Notes: a model not told the origin generated them from the sequence alone. A DNA stretch of 64,000 nt from Nocardioides marinus (GCA_019801415.1 JAHVJD010000006.1:245373-309372), one strand, 5' to 3'; positions 43,257-52,372 are shown, counted from the first letter of the stretch. Made by a program: numbers and translations.

Positions 43257-45302
43257 ATGTCCAAGGACCCGCTTTTGCAGCCCTTCCAGCTGAAACACCT
43301 GACGCTGAAAAACCGGATCATGACCACCAGTCACGAACCGGCTTATCCGGAAGACGGCATGCCGAAGGAACGCTATGCTGCCTACCACGCGGAACGGGCC
43401 AAGGCGGGTGTTGCCCTTGCCATGACAGCCGGCTCCGCCGCCGTCAGCAAAGACAGCCCGCCGGTCTTTAACAACATCCTCGCCTACCGAGATGAGGTGG
43501 TGCCGTGGATCAAGAAGCTGACCGACGCCTGCCACGAACACGGCTGCGCGGTGATGATTCAGCTGACCCACCTTGGTCGCCGCACCAACTGGAACAAGGG
43601 CGACTGGCTTCCTTCCGTCAGTTCTTCCAAACATCGCGAACCGGCTCACAAGGCGTTTCCAAAGCTGGCCGAAGATTGGGACATCGAGCGGATCATATCG
43701 GACTTTGCCGACGCTTCCGAACGCATGAAGGAAGGCGGTATGGACGGTATCGAATTGCAGGTCTACGGGCATCTGCTTGACCAGTTCTGGTCGCCCCTCA
43801 CGAATGATCTGGATGGGCCTTATGGCGGGCAGAATCTGGAAAGCCGTCTGAAACTGCCGTTCGAGGTGCTGCGGGGAATCCGCAAACGCGTCGGCGATGA
43901 TTTCATCGTTGGCCTGCGCTACACCGCTGACGAGGCCGAGGCTGGCGGGATCACGCCCGAAGAAGGCCTCGAGATTTCCAAACGTCTCGCCGACAGCGGC
44001 ATGGTCGACTTCCTGAATGTGATCCGCGGACGTATTCACACCGACCCCGCCATGACCGACGTGATCCCCGTCCAGGGTATGAAGAATGCGCCGCACCTCG
44101 ATTTCGCCGGCGCGGTGAAGGAGGCGACCGGGATGCCCACCTTCCACGCCGCCAAGATCCCGGACGTTCCCACCGCACGCCATGCGGTGCAGGCAGGTTT
44201 GCTCGACATGGTCGGCATGACGCGCGCCCATATGGCCGACCCCCATATCGTGCGAAAGATCACCGAAGGTCGTGAGGATGACATCCGCCCCTGCGTTGGC
44301 GCGACCTACTGTCTCGACAGGATCTACCAGGCGGGCGACGCGCTGTGCATTCACAACGCGGCAACCGGGCGCGAGCTGACCATGCCGCATGATTTGACCA
44401 CCGCGGAGCAGAAAAAGAAGGTCGTGATCGTTGGGGCTGGACCGGGCGGACTCGAGGCGGCGCGTGTGGCCGCCGAACGCGGTCACGAGGTGACTGTGTT
44501 TGAGGCCCAACCCGACCCCGGCGGACAAGTACGCCTGACCGCTCTGAGCCCGCGCCGACGGGAAATGATCTCAATCATCGACTGGCGCATGGCACAATGC
44601 GCGGCACGGGATGTCGAATTCCGGTTCAACACCTGGGCAGAGGCAGAGGACGTGACCGCGCTGGACCCTGATGTGGTAATCGTTGCAACAGGCGGCTTGC
44701 CCAACACGGAACTGTTTGAAAGCGGACGGCAACAGGACCTCGTGGTGACCAGCTGGGACCTGATCTCAGGCGACGTGAAACCGGGGCAGAACGTGCTGAT
44801 CTATGACGAAAGCGGCGATCACCCGGGCTTGCAAGCAGCAGAAGTGGCAGCCAATGCCGGTGCGTCGGTCGAGGTTATGACACCAGACCGGGTCTTTGCG
44901 CCGGACATTATGGCGATGAACCTCGTACCCTATATGCGCGCCCTACAGGACAAGGACGTGACCTTCACCGTGACCCGACGACTGCTTGACGTCAGCCGCG
45001 ACGGGAACCTGCTGAAGGCAAAGATCGGCACCGACTACAGCGACTTCACGTCGGAAAAGAGCTACGATCAGATTGTGGTGAACTATGGCACGCTGCCGCT
45101 TGATGACCTCTATTTCGACCTCAAGCCCCTGTCCGCCAACGGAGGAGCCGTCGACTACGATGCGCTGATCGAAGGGCGTCCTCAGACCGTGCAACGCAAC
45201 CCCGGCGGCTCGTTCCAGCTATTCCGCATCGGCGACGCCGTCAGCGCCCGCAACACCCACGCGGCGATTTACGACGCGCTGCGCCTGGTGAAGGATATCT
45301 GA
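43257..45302 (+). CDS. FMN/FAD iron-sulfur oxidoreductase (trimethylamine-dehydrogenase/N-methylproline-demethylase type)
   Basis: A 681-residue flavoprotein: an old-yellow-enzyme TIM barrel with FMN site (about 1-365; QLTHLGRR, YGHLLDQFWSPLTN), a small Fe-S segment, and a C-terminal FAD/NAD(P) domain (VVIVGAGPGGLEAARVAAERG). In trimethylamine dehydrogenase the cluster is held by C-x2-C-x2-C-x12-C; here the segment reads CVGATYC...C, the second cysteine being Ala. It lies 47 bases after the MttB gene, so the two probably demethylate one methylated amine in sequence or in parallel. Confidence 0.86.
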   Translation: MSKDPLLQPFQLKHLTLKNRIMTTSHEPAYPEDGMPKERYAAYHAERAKAGVALAMTAGSAAVSKDSPPVFNNILAYRDEVVPWIKKLTDACHEHGCAVMIQLTHLGRRTNWNKGDWLPSVSSSKHREPAHKAFPKLAEDWDIERIISDFADASERMKEGGMDGIELQVYGHLLDQFWSPLTNDLDGPYGGQNLESRLKLPFEVLRGIRKRVGDDFIVGLRYTADEAEAGGITPEEGLEISKRLADSGMVDFLNVIRGRIHTDPAMTDVIPVQGMKNAPHLDFAGAVKEATGMPTFHAAKIPDVPTARHAVQAGLLDMVGMTRAHMADPHIVRKITEGREDDIRPCVGATYCLDRIYQAGDALCIHNAATGRELTMPHDLTTAEQKKKVVIVGAGPGGLEAARVAAERGHEVTVFEAQPDPGGQVRLTALSPRRREMISIIDWRMAQCAARDVEFRFNTWAEAEDVTALDPDVVIVATGGLPNTELFESGRQQDLVVTSWDLISGDVKPGQNVLIYDESGDHPGLQAAEVAANAGASVEVMTPDRVFAPDIMAMNLVPYMRALQDKDVTFTVTRRLLDVSRDGNLLKAKIGTDYSDFTSEKSYDQIVVNYGTLPLDDLYFDLKPLSANGGAVDYDALIEGRPQTVQRNPGGSFQLFRIGDAVSARNTHAAIYDALRLVKDI

Positions 45303-45320
45303 CCCTCCTGTATCCGCACT

Positions 45321-45345
45321 TTGCTCTCGTAAGGTACGTGAGCAA
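45321..45345. terminator. Hairpin between convergent operons
   Basis: TTGCTCTCGTA (45321-45331) and TACGTGAGCAA (45335-45345) pair over 10 bp with one T-T mismatch around an AGG loop. It lies 19 bases after the flavoprotein stop and 16 bases before the end of the opposing RidA gene. There is no T-tract. Confidence 0.4.
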
Positions 45346-45360
45346 GGAACGAATATGGAG

Positions 45361-45702
45361 TTAGTCGCAGGCCGCTGTCACGATGATCTCGACCTTCAGA
45401 TCGGGGCGCGCAAGCCGGGCTTCGCCGCAGGCGCGGGCGGGGGCATGGCCTTCCGGCACCCATGCGTCCCAGACCTCGTTCATCTCGTCGAAATCCTTCA
45501 TGTCGGCGAGCCACACGATTGCCTGAAGGATCTGCCGCGGCGAAGAGCCTGCCTTCTCCAGCAGCGCCTCGACGCGGGCAAGGCAGTCGCGGGTCTGTTC
45601 GGCCACGGTGGCGCCATCGCCGACCTGGCCACACAGGTAGGCGACGCCATTGTGCTTCACGATCTTGCTCATGCGGGGGCCGGTATCGATCCGTTCGATC
45701 AT
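45361..45702 (-). CDS. RidA-family protein (enamine/imine deaminase)
   Basis: A 113-residue YjgF/RidA-fold protein that would hydrolyse reactive imines or enamines to ketones and ammonia. It keeps [29 protein letters not shown] and the arginine in [12 protein letters not shown] at the position of the RidA catalytic arginine. It closes the operon of an imine-producing amine dehydrogenase, a sensible partner: the dehydrogenase makes an imino acid and this protein clears it. Confidence 0.9.
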   Translation of the reverse strand: MIERIDTGPRMSKIVKHNGVAYLCGQVGDGATVAEQTRDCLARVEALLEKAGSSPRQILQAIVWLADMKDFDEMNEVWDAWVPEGHAPARACGEARLARPDLKVEIIVTAACD

Positions 45703-45711
45703 CTTTCTCTC

Positions 45712-47106
45712 CTATTCGGTGGCATGTGAAGGCGGCTCGTCCATCGCGGCGAGCTCGCCAAGTGTTACCGGTTTTATCGGCGGGCGGATACGGTAGTAGC
45801 CGGTCTCGTCCGGGGATTGTCCATGTGCATCGGCAAGCAGCGCGGTCACGGTCAGCCCGCAGTAGCGGCCCTGGCAAGGACCCATTCCGGCCCGGCTGAA
45901 GGCCTTGGCCTGATTGGGGCCGAGGCAGCCGAGCCGGGCGTGGCTGCGGATGCTGCCCGCGGTCACTTCCTCGCAGCGGCAGACGATGGTGCCGTCGGCA
46001 GGCTGCAAGGCCTCTGCATAGGGGGGATAGGCCGCATCCAGGAAGGGGCGTACCGCACTTTCCCGGCTGCGGGCGCGCAGAAGCGGGCTGGCAAGGCGGT
46101 CGCGTTCCGGGGCAGAGATCCGCCCCAGTTCCTCCGCGGCCTTCAGAGCGGCGATGCGGCCTGCGTATTCGGCGGCCATGGCGCCGTGGATGCCGGCCCC
46201 GTCGCCCGCGATCAGGATGCCGGGTTTGGCGGTCTCCCCCCATGTGCCGGTTTCCGGCACAAAGCAGTGCTGAGCAGGGGACCACAGGTGCGGCACGCCG
46301 ATCGAGCGGGCGGCCTGGGTGTTCGGCACCACGCCGTGGTGCAGCAGGACGGTGCCGCAGGGGATGCGGTGCGTCCGGCCCTTGCAGCGAAAGGTCAGGG
46401 CTTCGGCCGCGGTACCGCCTTCCACGGCAATGGCCGTTGCGCCAGTATGGCGGGGCACGCCGGCGCGCCGGATTTCCGCCAGCAGCTTCAACCCCTTGGC
46501 GAGGTAGCGCCAGCCGCGCAGCGCCCCGGGCAGGTGGCGGCCTGCCGCACGCAGGCTCGCCCGGGTCTGGGTCTCGACCAGCGCCAGCGGCGGCGTGCCC
46601 GCGCGCACCATCTGGGCGGCGATGAGGTAGAGCAGCGGCCCGCTCCCCGCGAGCACCGCACGGCGGGGCAGCACACCCGATTGCTTTAACAGGATCTGTG
46701 CCGCACCGGCCGTCATCACCCCCGGCAGGGTCCAGCCGGGCACCGGCACGGGACGCTCCAGCGCGCCGGTGGCCAGGATCACCCGGTCGGCCTCCAGCTG
46801 GCCGCCGCGGCCGTCCCGGGTGAAGGAGATGCGCAAGCCGTCCTCGACCGCCCAGACGACGGTGCCGGGCAGATAGCGGATCTCCGGCCGGGCGATCCCC
46901 GCCGTCAGAGACGCGCCATGCAGATAATCCGGCCCCAGTATGGCGCCGCGCGGTCCGGCGGCGCGGTCCACCTCGCGGTAGATCTGCCCGCCGGGGCGGT
47001 TCTGCTCGTCCAGTAGAGCGACGGCCAGCCCTCTTTGTGCAGCCTCTGCGGCGGCGGCCATGCCGGCCGGCCCGGCGCCGATGATGGCAAGGTCAAAGCG
47101 TTCCAT
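45712..47106 (-). CDS. FAD/NAD(P)-binding subunit of an opine-oxidase/HcnB-like dehydrogenase
   Basis: A 464-residue pyridine-nucleotide-disulfide-type flavoprotein: N-terminal FAD motif IIGAGPAGMAAAAEAAQRG, a second dinucleotide region (AVLAGSGPLLYLIAAQ) and a C-terminal BFD-like 2Fe-2S domain (IVCRCEEVTAGSI...GPCQGRYC). This matches the A subunit of opine oxidases, HcnB and the D-hydroxyproline dehydrogenase complex. Its start overlaps the ferredoxin-like gene by 14 bases. Confidence 0.88.
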   Translation of the reverse strand: MERFDLAIIGAGPAGMAAAAEAAQRGLAVALLDEQNRPGGQIYREVDRAAGPRGAILGPDYLHGASLTAGIARPEIRYLPGTVVWAVEDGLRISFTRDGRGGQLEADRVILATGALERPVPVPGWTLPGVMTAGAAQILLKQSGVLPRRAVLAGSGPLLYLIAAQMVRAGTPPLALVETQTRASLRAAGRHLPGALRGWRYLAKGLKLLAEIRRAGVPRHTGATAIAVEGGTAAEALTFRCKGRTHRIPCGTVLLHHGVVPNTQAARSIGVPHLWSPAQHCFVPETGTWGETAKPGILIAGDGAGIHGAMAAEYAGRIAALKAAEELGRISAPERDRLASPLLRARSRESAVRPFLDAAYPPYAEALQPADGTIVCRCEEVTAGSIRSHARLGCLGPNQAKAFSRAGMGPCQGRYCGLTVTALLADAHGQSPDETGYYRIRPPIKPVTLGELAAMDEPPSHATE

Positions 47107-47407
47107 CGCGCACCTCTGCTGCGGTTTGATGCGGGCGGGAAATACGCAGGCCGTCTTCGGCTTCCATCATGCAGGCCTGGCGCAGGGTGCCGCCGGTCTC
47201 CACCAGGCATTCGAAACAGGCTCCCATCATGCAGTACGGAGCCCGGGGCGCGCCGGATACCGGCGTGTGCCGGAACACCTGCACGCCGACGGCCAGCAGC
47301 GCGGCGGCAAGGTTGGCCCCCTCGGGCACATCGAGCGGCTGGCCGTCGAACCAGATCCGCACGCGGGGGGCCTCTTCCAGCTCAAGAAACAGGGAATCGG
47401 TCTTCAC
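47093..47407 (-). CDS. 2Fe-2S ferredoxin-like subunit (HcnA-like)
   Basis: A 104-residue 2Fe-2S protein with the cysteine pattern CMMGACFECLVETGGTLRQAC typical of the small subunit in heterotrimeric dehydrogenases of the HcnABC type. It should carry electrons between the two flavin subunits. It overlaps the genes on both sides (26 bases with the upstream DAO subunit, 14 with the downstream flavoprotein), so the three subunits are made together. Confidence 0.87.
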   Translation of the reverse strand: MKTDSLFLELEEAPRVRIWFDGQPLDVPEGANLAAALLAVGVQVFRHTPVSGAPRAPYCMMGACFECLVETGGTLRQACMMEAEDGLRISRPHQTAAEVRDGTL

Positions 47408-48482
47408 TGAACACCTCCAGATCGGGGGCTGCGGATGTGCCTTCCAGCCAGTCCGGCAGGAACAGCGCGTGCGCCGCGGCCAGGGTGATGCCGCTGTGGC
47501 AGGTGACGAGGTAGGCCCCGGGCAGTTCCGGGCTTTCCTGGTAGATCGGCAGCCCGTCCGGCGTCAGGATGCGCAGCGCGCCCCAGCTGCGCACCAGCTG
47601 CGCGCGGGCAAGTGCCGGATAGGCGGCCACGGCTTCGGCCGCGAGCCGGGACAGCCCCGGCTGGGTCACCTTGTCGTCCAGGCCCGCTTCTTCGTTGGTG
47701 GCGCCGATCTGAATGCCGCCCTCGTCCACCTGGCGGGCGATCAGCGAGGGCCGGTGGATCATCTTCGGCAGCTTCTCGGTGATCAGCACCTGGCCGCGCT
47801 GCGGCCGCACCGGCGCCTTGAAGCCCAGCTTCGGCCCCAGCTCCATCGCGCCAAGGCCCGCGGACAGGATGACCTTTCCAGCCGTCACCACGGTGCCGTC
47901 CCGGCAGCTTACGAGAAAGCCGTCCGGCTTGGCCACGCCGGTGACGGTCTTGCCATTCAAGACCCGGCCGCCCCGCCTGCGGACGTCCTCGGCCAGCGTT
48001 TGCAGCAGCCGCAGCGGATTTGCGTGGCCGTCCTGGTGATGCAGGATCGCGCCCGCAACCTTGGGACCGATATGCGGCTCCTCGCGGCTCAGCGCGTTGC
48101 GGCCCAGCACCTCAAACGGGTAGTTGCCGCCAAGCTTCTCCTTCAGCGTTTCGTACTGGGCGACGGTGGAATAAAGCGTCTCTTCGGAGAAATGCAGGTC
48201 ATAGCCGCCGTTCTGCTCCAGCCCGATGGAGCGGCCGGTGCCGTCTTCCAGCTCGGCGGCGAAACCGGCCCAGGCCGCAGCGGACTGCTGGCTCCAACTG
48301 GCGTAGCGCGGCTGTTTCATGCCCTTGGACTGGACCCAGACCAGGCCGAAGTTGCCGCGGCTGGCCCGGAACGCGCCGTCGCCGCCATCCAGAACCGTGA
48401 CGCGCTTCCCGCGCCTGAGCAGCCCCCAGGCTACCGACAGGCCGACAACGCCGCCGCCGATCACTGCATAATCTGCTTCCAT
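47382..48482 (-). CDS. FAD-dependent amino-acid oxidase-type subunit (HcnC/OoxB-like, DAO family)
   Basis: A 366-residue DAO-fold flavoprotein with N-terminal YAVIGGGVVGLSVAWGLLRRG and the region SRGNFGLVWVQSKG. It is the substrate-oxidising subunit of the complex, taking electrons from the C-N bond of an imino or amino acid such as an opine, glycine or D-hydroxyproline. It is separated from the upstream dctP by 60 bases containing a hairpin. The substrate is not fixed by the sequence. Confidence 0.89.
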   Translation of the reverse strand: MEADYAVIGGGVVGLSVAWGLLRRGKRVTVLDGGDGAFRASRGNFGLVWVQSKGMKQPRYASWSQQSAAAWAGFAAELEDGTGRSIGLEQNGGYDLHFSEETLYSTVAQYETLKEKLGGNYPFEVLGRNALSREEPHIGPKVAGAILHHQDGHANPLRLLQTLAEDVRRRGGRVLNGKTVTGVAKPDGFLVSCRDGTVVTAGKVILSAGLGAMELGPKLGFKAPVRPQRGQVLITEKLPKMIHRPSLIARQVDEGGIQIGATNEEAGLDDKVTQPGLSRLAAEAVAAYPALARAQLVRSWGALRILTPDGLPIYQESPELPGAYLVTCHSGITLAAAHALFLPDWLEGTSAAPDLEVFSEDRFPVS

Positions 48483-48508
48483 CCTGCCATCTCTCCGGGA
48501 TTGGGTGC

Positions 48509-48529
48509 GGGGCGGCGCGGTGCCGCCCC
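48509..48529 (-). terminator. Hairpin between dctP and the DAO subunit gene, candidate attenuator
   Basis: GGGGCGGC (48509-48516) and GCCGCCCC (48522-48529) form a perfect 8-bp GC stem with a 5-base loop in the gap after dctP. It may stabilise the dctP transcript end or reduce read-through into the dehydrogenase genes. There is no T-tract. Confidence 0.4.
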
Positions 48530-48542
48530 CTCCGGCCGCGGG

Positions 48543-49535
48543 TTACTTGCCGATCTTGTCCAGAATGTCCTGGCCCCACTCGGCGCCCACGTCTTCCAGA
48601 ACCACCGGCCAGACCTCGCTGCGCACCTTGGCGGCCATCGCTTCGCGCTCGGCGTCGCTCAGCTCGACGACCTTGGCGCCAAGCTCGTCGGCCAGCCGCT
48701 GCTCCCAATTGCGCTGGTCCTCTTCAGCCACGGTCCAGCGCTTGGCCTCGAACTCGGCCGCAGCGGTCCTCAGCGCTTCCTGATCCTCCGCGTCCAGTTC
48801 CGCCAGCGACTGGTTGGAGATGATCATGTACCAGACCTCGAAATGGGTATTGGCGGGCACATAGGCTTTGGTCACATCGCGGAAGGAGGCATAGTAGCCT
48901 TCGGCGCCGGAGCCGATCACGCCGTCGACAACGCCGGTCTGGATCGCGGTGAAGGCTTCGGAGAAGGGGATCGGCGAGGGGATGTAGCCAAGTGCCTCAC
49001 CTGTCATCTGGAAGCTCTTGATGCCAGGCACCCGGACCTTGATGCCGTTCGGCTGCGATGGATCGCCGGGGTTGACCGGGTCGGTGTTCAGCGCGATGCC
49101 GCCGAAATACACCGGATAGGCCGCCAGCATGGTGATGTCCTGCTTGGCGTAAAGCTCTGCCATCACTTCGCGCACCGGGCCTTCGGGGCCGTAGATCGCG
49201 CGCGCGTCCTCCCAGTTGCCTGCAAGGTAGGGGAAGGAGCTGATCTGCATCCGGCGATCAGCGGCCGCGGCGGCAGGCTGGGTCGCCATGTCGATGGCGC
49301 CGACGCTGATGCGTTCCTGAACCGTGGTGTAGTCCCCCAGCGCGGATGCCGGGAAGATGTTGATCGACACGTCGCCGCCGGTGGCCTCGTTCACCTCGGC
49401 GGCAAAGGCGCGCAGTTCCTTGTCGATGGTGGTATCCTGCGGCCGCACGTGGCTCATCTTCAGGTCGGCGGCTGAGGCAAGGCCTGCGAGCGACATCAGC
49501 GCGGCGGCTGCGGTGCCGGTCAGAAAGTGTTTCAT
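48543..49535 (-). CDS. dctP: TRAP transporter substrate-binding protein DctP (fourth TRAP system)
   Basis: A 330-residue binding protein with signal peptide MKHFLTGTAAAALMSLAGLASA and the segments GIKVRVPGIKSFQMTGEALGYIPSP and FSEAFTAIQTGVVDGVIGSG. The conserved DctP arginine appears in KVRVPG. It lies between dctM upstream and the dehydrogenase genes downstream on one strand, so its ligand is probably the amine or amino acid the dehydrogenase oxidises. That is inference from gene order. Confidence 0.91.
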   Translation of the reverse strand: MKHFLTGTAAAALMSLAGLASAADLKMSHVRPQDTTIDKELRAFAAEVNEATGGDVSINIFPASALGDYTTVQERISVGAIDMATQPAAAAADRRMQISSFPYLAGNWEDARAIYGPEGPVREVMAELYAKQDITMLAAYPVYFGGIALNTDPVNPGDPSQPNGIKVRVPGIKSFQMTGEALGYIPSPIPFSEAFTAIQTGVVDGVIGSGAEGYYASFRDVTKAYVPANTHFEVWYMIISNQSLAELDAEDQEALRTAAAEFEAKRWTVAEEDQRNWEQRLADELGAKVVELSDAEREAMAAKVRSEVWPVVLEDVGAEWGQDILDKIGK

Positions 49536-49567
49536 GGGTGGTCTCCTCCGTTGGTGTCAGGGGTGTG

Positions 49568-50866
49568 TCAGTAGCCGAAGAGGCGCGGCAGAAAGAGCGA
49601 CAGGTCGGGCCAGAGCGAGGTCAGGAAGACCACCGGCACATAGCCTGTCAGGATCAGGATCATCGCGGGCGGGATCACCTTGGTGACCTTCACGTTGCCG
49701 ATCCGCGCGCCGAGGTAGAGGATCGAGGCATAAGGCGGGGTGACGCCGCCCATCGCGGTGTTCACGCCCATGATCGCGGCGAACTGGACCGGCGAGACAC
49801 CGATTGCCTGCATCAGCGGTAGCAGCAGCGGCGCGATCAGGATGATGGCGGTCACGTCGTTCACCACCATGCCGACCAGGAACAGCAGGATGTTGACGAA
49901 GATCAGCAGCAGCACCTTGTTCTCGGTGATCTCGAAGATCGCGCTGACCATCTTCTGCGGGATCGCCTCGTAAACGAACATCTGGCTCAGGATCATCGAG
50001 AACAGGATCATCACCATGATCGCGCCGACGGCGGTTGCAGCTTCCTTGCCGGCCTCCAGGAAGCTGCCCCATTTCAGCCCCTTGTAGATGAAGAAGCCGA
50101 CCGGCACCGCGTAGATCACCGACAGGGCCGCGGCCTCGGTCGGGGTCATGATCCCGCCGTAGATACCGCCCAGGATGATCACCGGCATCAACAGCGCCGG
50201 GGTTGCGTGGAAGCCCTTCTTCGCCACGTCGCCGGCCAGCTGCGAAAAGCCGGGGGCGTCATCCAGCACCAGGTTGAACTTGCGGCTCATCCACAGGTTC
50301 ATGGCCGAGAAATTGAACATGATGAGCAGGCCCGGCCCCAGCGTCGCGAGGAAGCAGGCGAGGATCGAGGTGTCGGTGACCCAGCCATAGACGATCATGG
50401 TGACCGAGGGCGGGATCAGCAGCCCGAGGATCGAGGAATTGGCAATCAGCGCAGTGGCGTATTCCCGCGGATAGCCGCGTTTCTCCATCTCGGGGATCAG
50501 CAGCGGGCCGATGGCGGCGATGCCGGTCAGCCCCGAGCCGGAGATTGCGCCGATGATGGCGCAGCTGACCGCCGCCACAACGCCCAGGCCACCGCGGACA
50601 TGGCCGATGAAGGCATTTACGAAGTTCAGTAGAGAGGCGGCGATGCCGCTGGCCGACATGATGGTGCCTGCCAGCACGAACAGCGGAATGGCCAACAGAA
50701 CCGGGTTCCCCAGCTGCTGGGAGCCCCACAGCATCATGCCTTTCATGGTCACGTCGCCGAGGAAGTACATGATCATGAGGGCAGCGCCGAAACAGTAGGG
50801 CAGCGGCACGCCGAGGGTCAGCGTCAGCACCAGAACGGCAATGGCAAGAAGGGCGATCTCGATCAT
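49568..50866 (-). CDS. dctM: TRAP transporter large permease DctM (fourth TRAP system)
   Basis: A 432-residue 12-helix permease with LLAIPLFVLAGTIMSASGIAASLL, AIIGAISGSGLTGIAAIGPL and GMVVNDVTAIILIAPLLLPL. The ATG at 50866 overlaps the dctQ stop by 4 bases; longer in-frame starts lie inside dctQ and give non-family sequence. Confidence 0.92.
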   Translation of the reverse strand: MIEIALLAIAVLVLTLTLGVPLPYCFGAALMIMYFLGDVTMKGMMLWGSQQLGNPVLLAIPLFVLAGTIMSASGIAASLLNFVNAFIGHVRGGLGVVAAVSCAIIGAISGSGLTGIAAIGPLLIPEMEKRGYPREYATALIANSSILGLLIPPSVTMIVYGWVTDTSILACFLATLGPGLLIMFNFSAMNLWMSRKFNLVLDDAPGFSQLAGDVAKKGFHATPALLMPVIILGGIYGGIMTPTEAAALSVIYAVPVGFFIYKGLKWGSFLEAGKEAATAVGAIMVMILFSMILSQMFVYEAIPQKMVSAIFEITENKVLLLIFVNILLFLVGMVVNDVTAIILIAPLLLPLMQAIGVSPVQFAAIMGVNTAMGGVTPPYASILYLGARIGNVKVTKVIPPAMILILTGYVPVVFLTSLWPDLSLFLPRLFGY

Positions 50867-51333
50867 TTTGCGGCTCCCGCGCGCAGCGCATTGACGTGGC
50901 GCAGCAGGTGCAGCGCGGTGTAGAGCATCATCAGGGCCAGTCCGACCACCAGCGCCACTTCGGAATAGAATGTCGGCAGGTAGAGCGTCGGGCTCTCCTT
51001 CCAGACCCGCCAGGCGTACAGGGTGTAATCCCACGCCCAGCTCAGCAGCCACAGGCCGACGATCAGGCTGATGATTTCACCGATGATCGCCAGTACGGTG
51101 TGGCCACGCTCTGTCTTGATGGCGATCTCCAGGACGTTGGCGCGGATATGGGTATCCTCGCGCGAGGCGTTGACGGCGCCCAGAATGTAGAGCCAGATGG
51201 TGGGATAGAGCATGGTCTCCTCCAGCCCCATCACCGGGATCTGCAGCACGTAGCGGGTGACGACCTGCACGAACTGCCCCAGGGCCACCAAACAGATCAG
51301 ACCTGTCAGCAGATATTTGGAAAATGTGTCCAT
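50863..51333 (-). CDS. dctQ: TRAP transporter small permease DctQ (fourth TRAP system)
   Basis: A 156-residue four-helix protein with GLEETMLYPTIWLYILGAVNASREDTHIRANVL. It is the first gene of the minus-strand operon dctQ-dctM-dctP-DAO-ferredoxin-flavoprotein-ridA. It is divergent from a LysR gene, with 112 bases in between. Confidence 0.9.
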   Translation of the reverse strand: MDTFSKYLLTGLICLVALGQFVQVVTRYVLQIPVMGLEETMLYPTIWLYILGAVNASREDTHIRANVLEIAIKTERGHTVLAIIGEIISLIVGLWLLSWAWDYTLYAWRVWKESPTLYLPTFYSEVALVVGLALMMLYTALHLLRHVNALRAGAAK

Positions 51334-51445
51334 CGGTCCTCCCTCCCGTGGTCCCGCAGCGTGTCTGACGGATTTGGCTGGACACGGGGCATAAAATCAA
51401 TTTCAAAATATCTGTGACTCCATCAATTTGCTTAATGGGCCGGGC

Positions 51446-52372
51446 ATGAACTTTTCCCTCCGCCAGATATTCACCTTCCGGGAAGTCATGCGCAGCGGCT
51501 CCATTTCCCAGGCGGCGCGCACCGTCGGGCGCACCCAACCTGCTGTCAGCACGATGATTTCGACGCTGGAGGGCGAACTGGGATTCAGCCTGTTCGTGCG
51601 CGATCAGGGCAAGCTCATCCCGACGCCGGAAGCGCGGTTTTTTCTCGAGGAATGCGAAACCGTTCTGGAGCGGATAGAGCGCATCGAACGCACGGTGAAC
51701 AAAATCCGCACCCACGATGCAGGCAAGTTGCGTGTCGCTTGCCACCCGGCGGCCGCCGGAATGTTCATGCCGAGAATTCTAACGGAGTTCCTGCAAGGCA
51801 AGGATGAGTTGGAAGTCTCGCTGATTATGCGCTCGTCTGACGTGATCGAAGACCTGATTGCCTCGCAGCAATTCGACATCGGCTTTGCCGAGACACCACT
51901 GCCCCGCCCTTCCGTGAAACAGATGGATTTCGATCTCGAATGTGTGTGCGTCGTTCCAGCCGACGATCCACTTGCGACAGCCGAGGAGATCACGCCGCAG
52001 GATTTGGACGGTCAGCCGATGGCGGTGCTGTTCGACAAGCACCCGTTGACGGTCCGGACAGAATCGGCATTTCAAAAAAGCGGATACCAATTCCGCAAGC
52101 GGCTGGAGCTGCGAACTTGGGCACCGGGCCTGCAATTCGTCGCCGCGGGCATGTGTTACATGATCTGTGACATGATCACCGGCTACAGCTGCCTCCAGCA
52201 GCGGCAAACCACTAGAGAGCTCGCGATCCGCCCGTTCCGCCCTCGGATCAGCACCAGCGTCTCGATCTTGACACCGGGCTACGCAACACAGTCCCTAACG
52301 TCAAAAGCCTTCACAACCCATCTATGCGAAGCCATTGGCAATATGCAGGCTGAATTGAAAAACAGCCTCTAG
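51446..52372 (+). CDS. LysR-family regulator, probable controller of the TRAP/dehydrogenase operon
   Basis: A 308-residue LysR protein with HTH SISQAARTVGRTQPAVSTMISTLEGELG and an effector domain resembling regulators of opine catabolism (OccR/NocR type). The ATG at 51446 is used; an in-frame TTG at 51428 is possible. Its divergence from the dctQ-headed operon is the classic LysR layout, so it probably activates that operon when the imported amine or opine-like compound is present. Confidence 0.87.
   Translation: MNFSLRQIFTFREVMRSGSISQAARTVGRTQPAVSTMISTLEGELGFSLFVRDQGKLIPTPEARFFLEECETVLERIERIERTVNKIRTHDAGKLRVACHPAAAGMFMPRILTEFLQGKDELEVSLIMRSSDVIEDLIASQQFDIGFAETPLPRPSVKQMDFDLECVCVVPADDPLATAEEITPQDLDGQPMAVLFDKHPLTVRTESAFQKSGYQFRKRLELRTWAPGLQFVAAGMCYMICDMITGYSCLQQRQTTRELAIRPFRPRISTSVSILTPGYATQSLTSKAFTTHLCEAIGNMQAELKNSL

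Noticed and set aside
43221..44528. 435-codon minus-strand frame opposite the flavin oxidoreductase
   Set aside because: Antisense to an OYE-fold gene with clear FMN and FAD motifs; no independent signal.
47169..49475. 768-codon plus-strand frame opposite the dehydrogenase and dctP genes
   Set aside because: It crosses three genuine minus-strand genes with overlapping starts and recognisable motifs; the antisense product resembles nothing.
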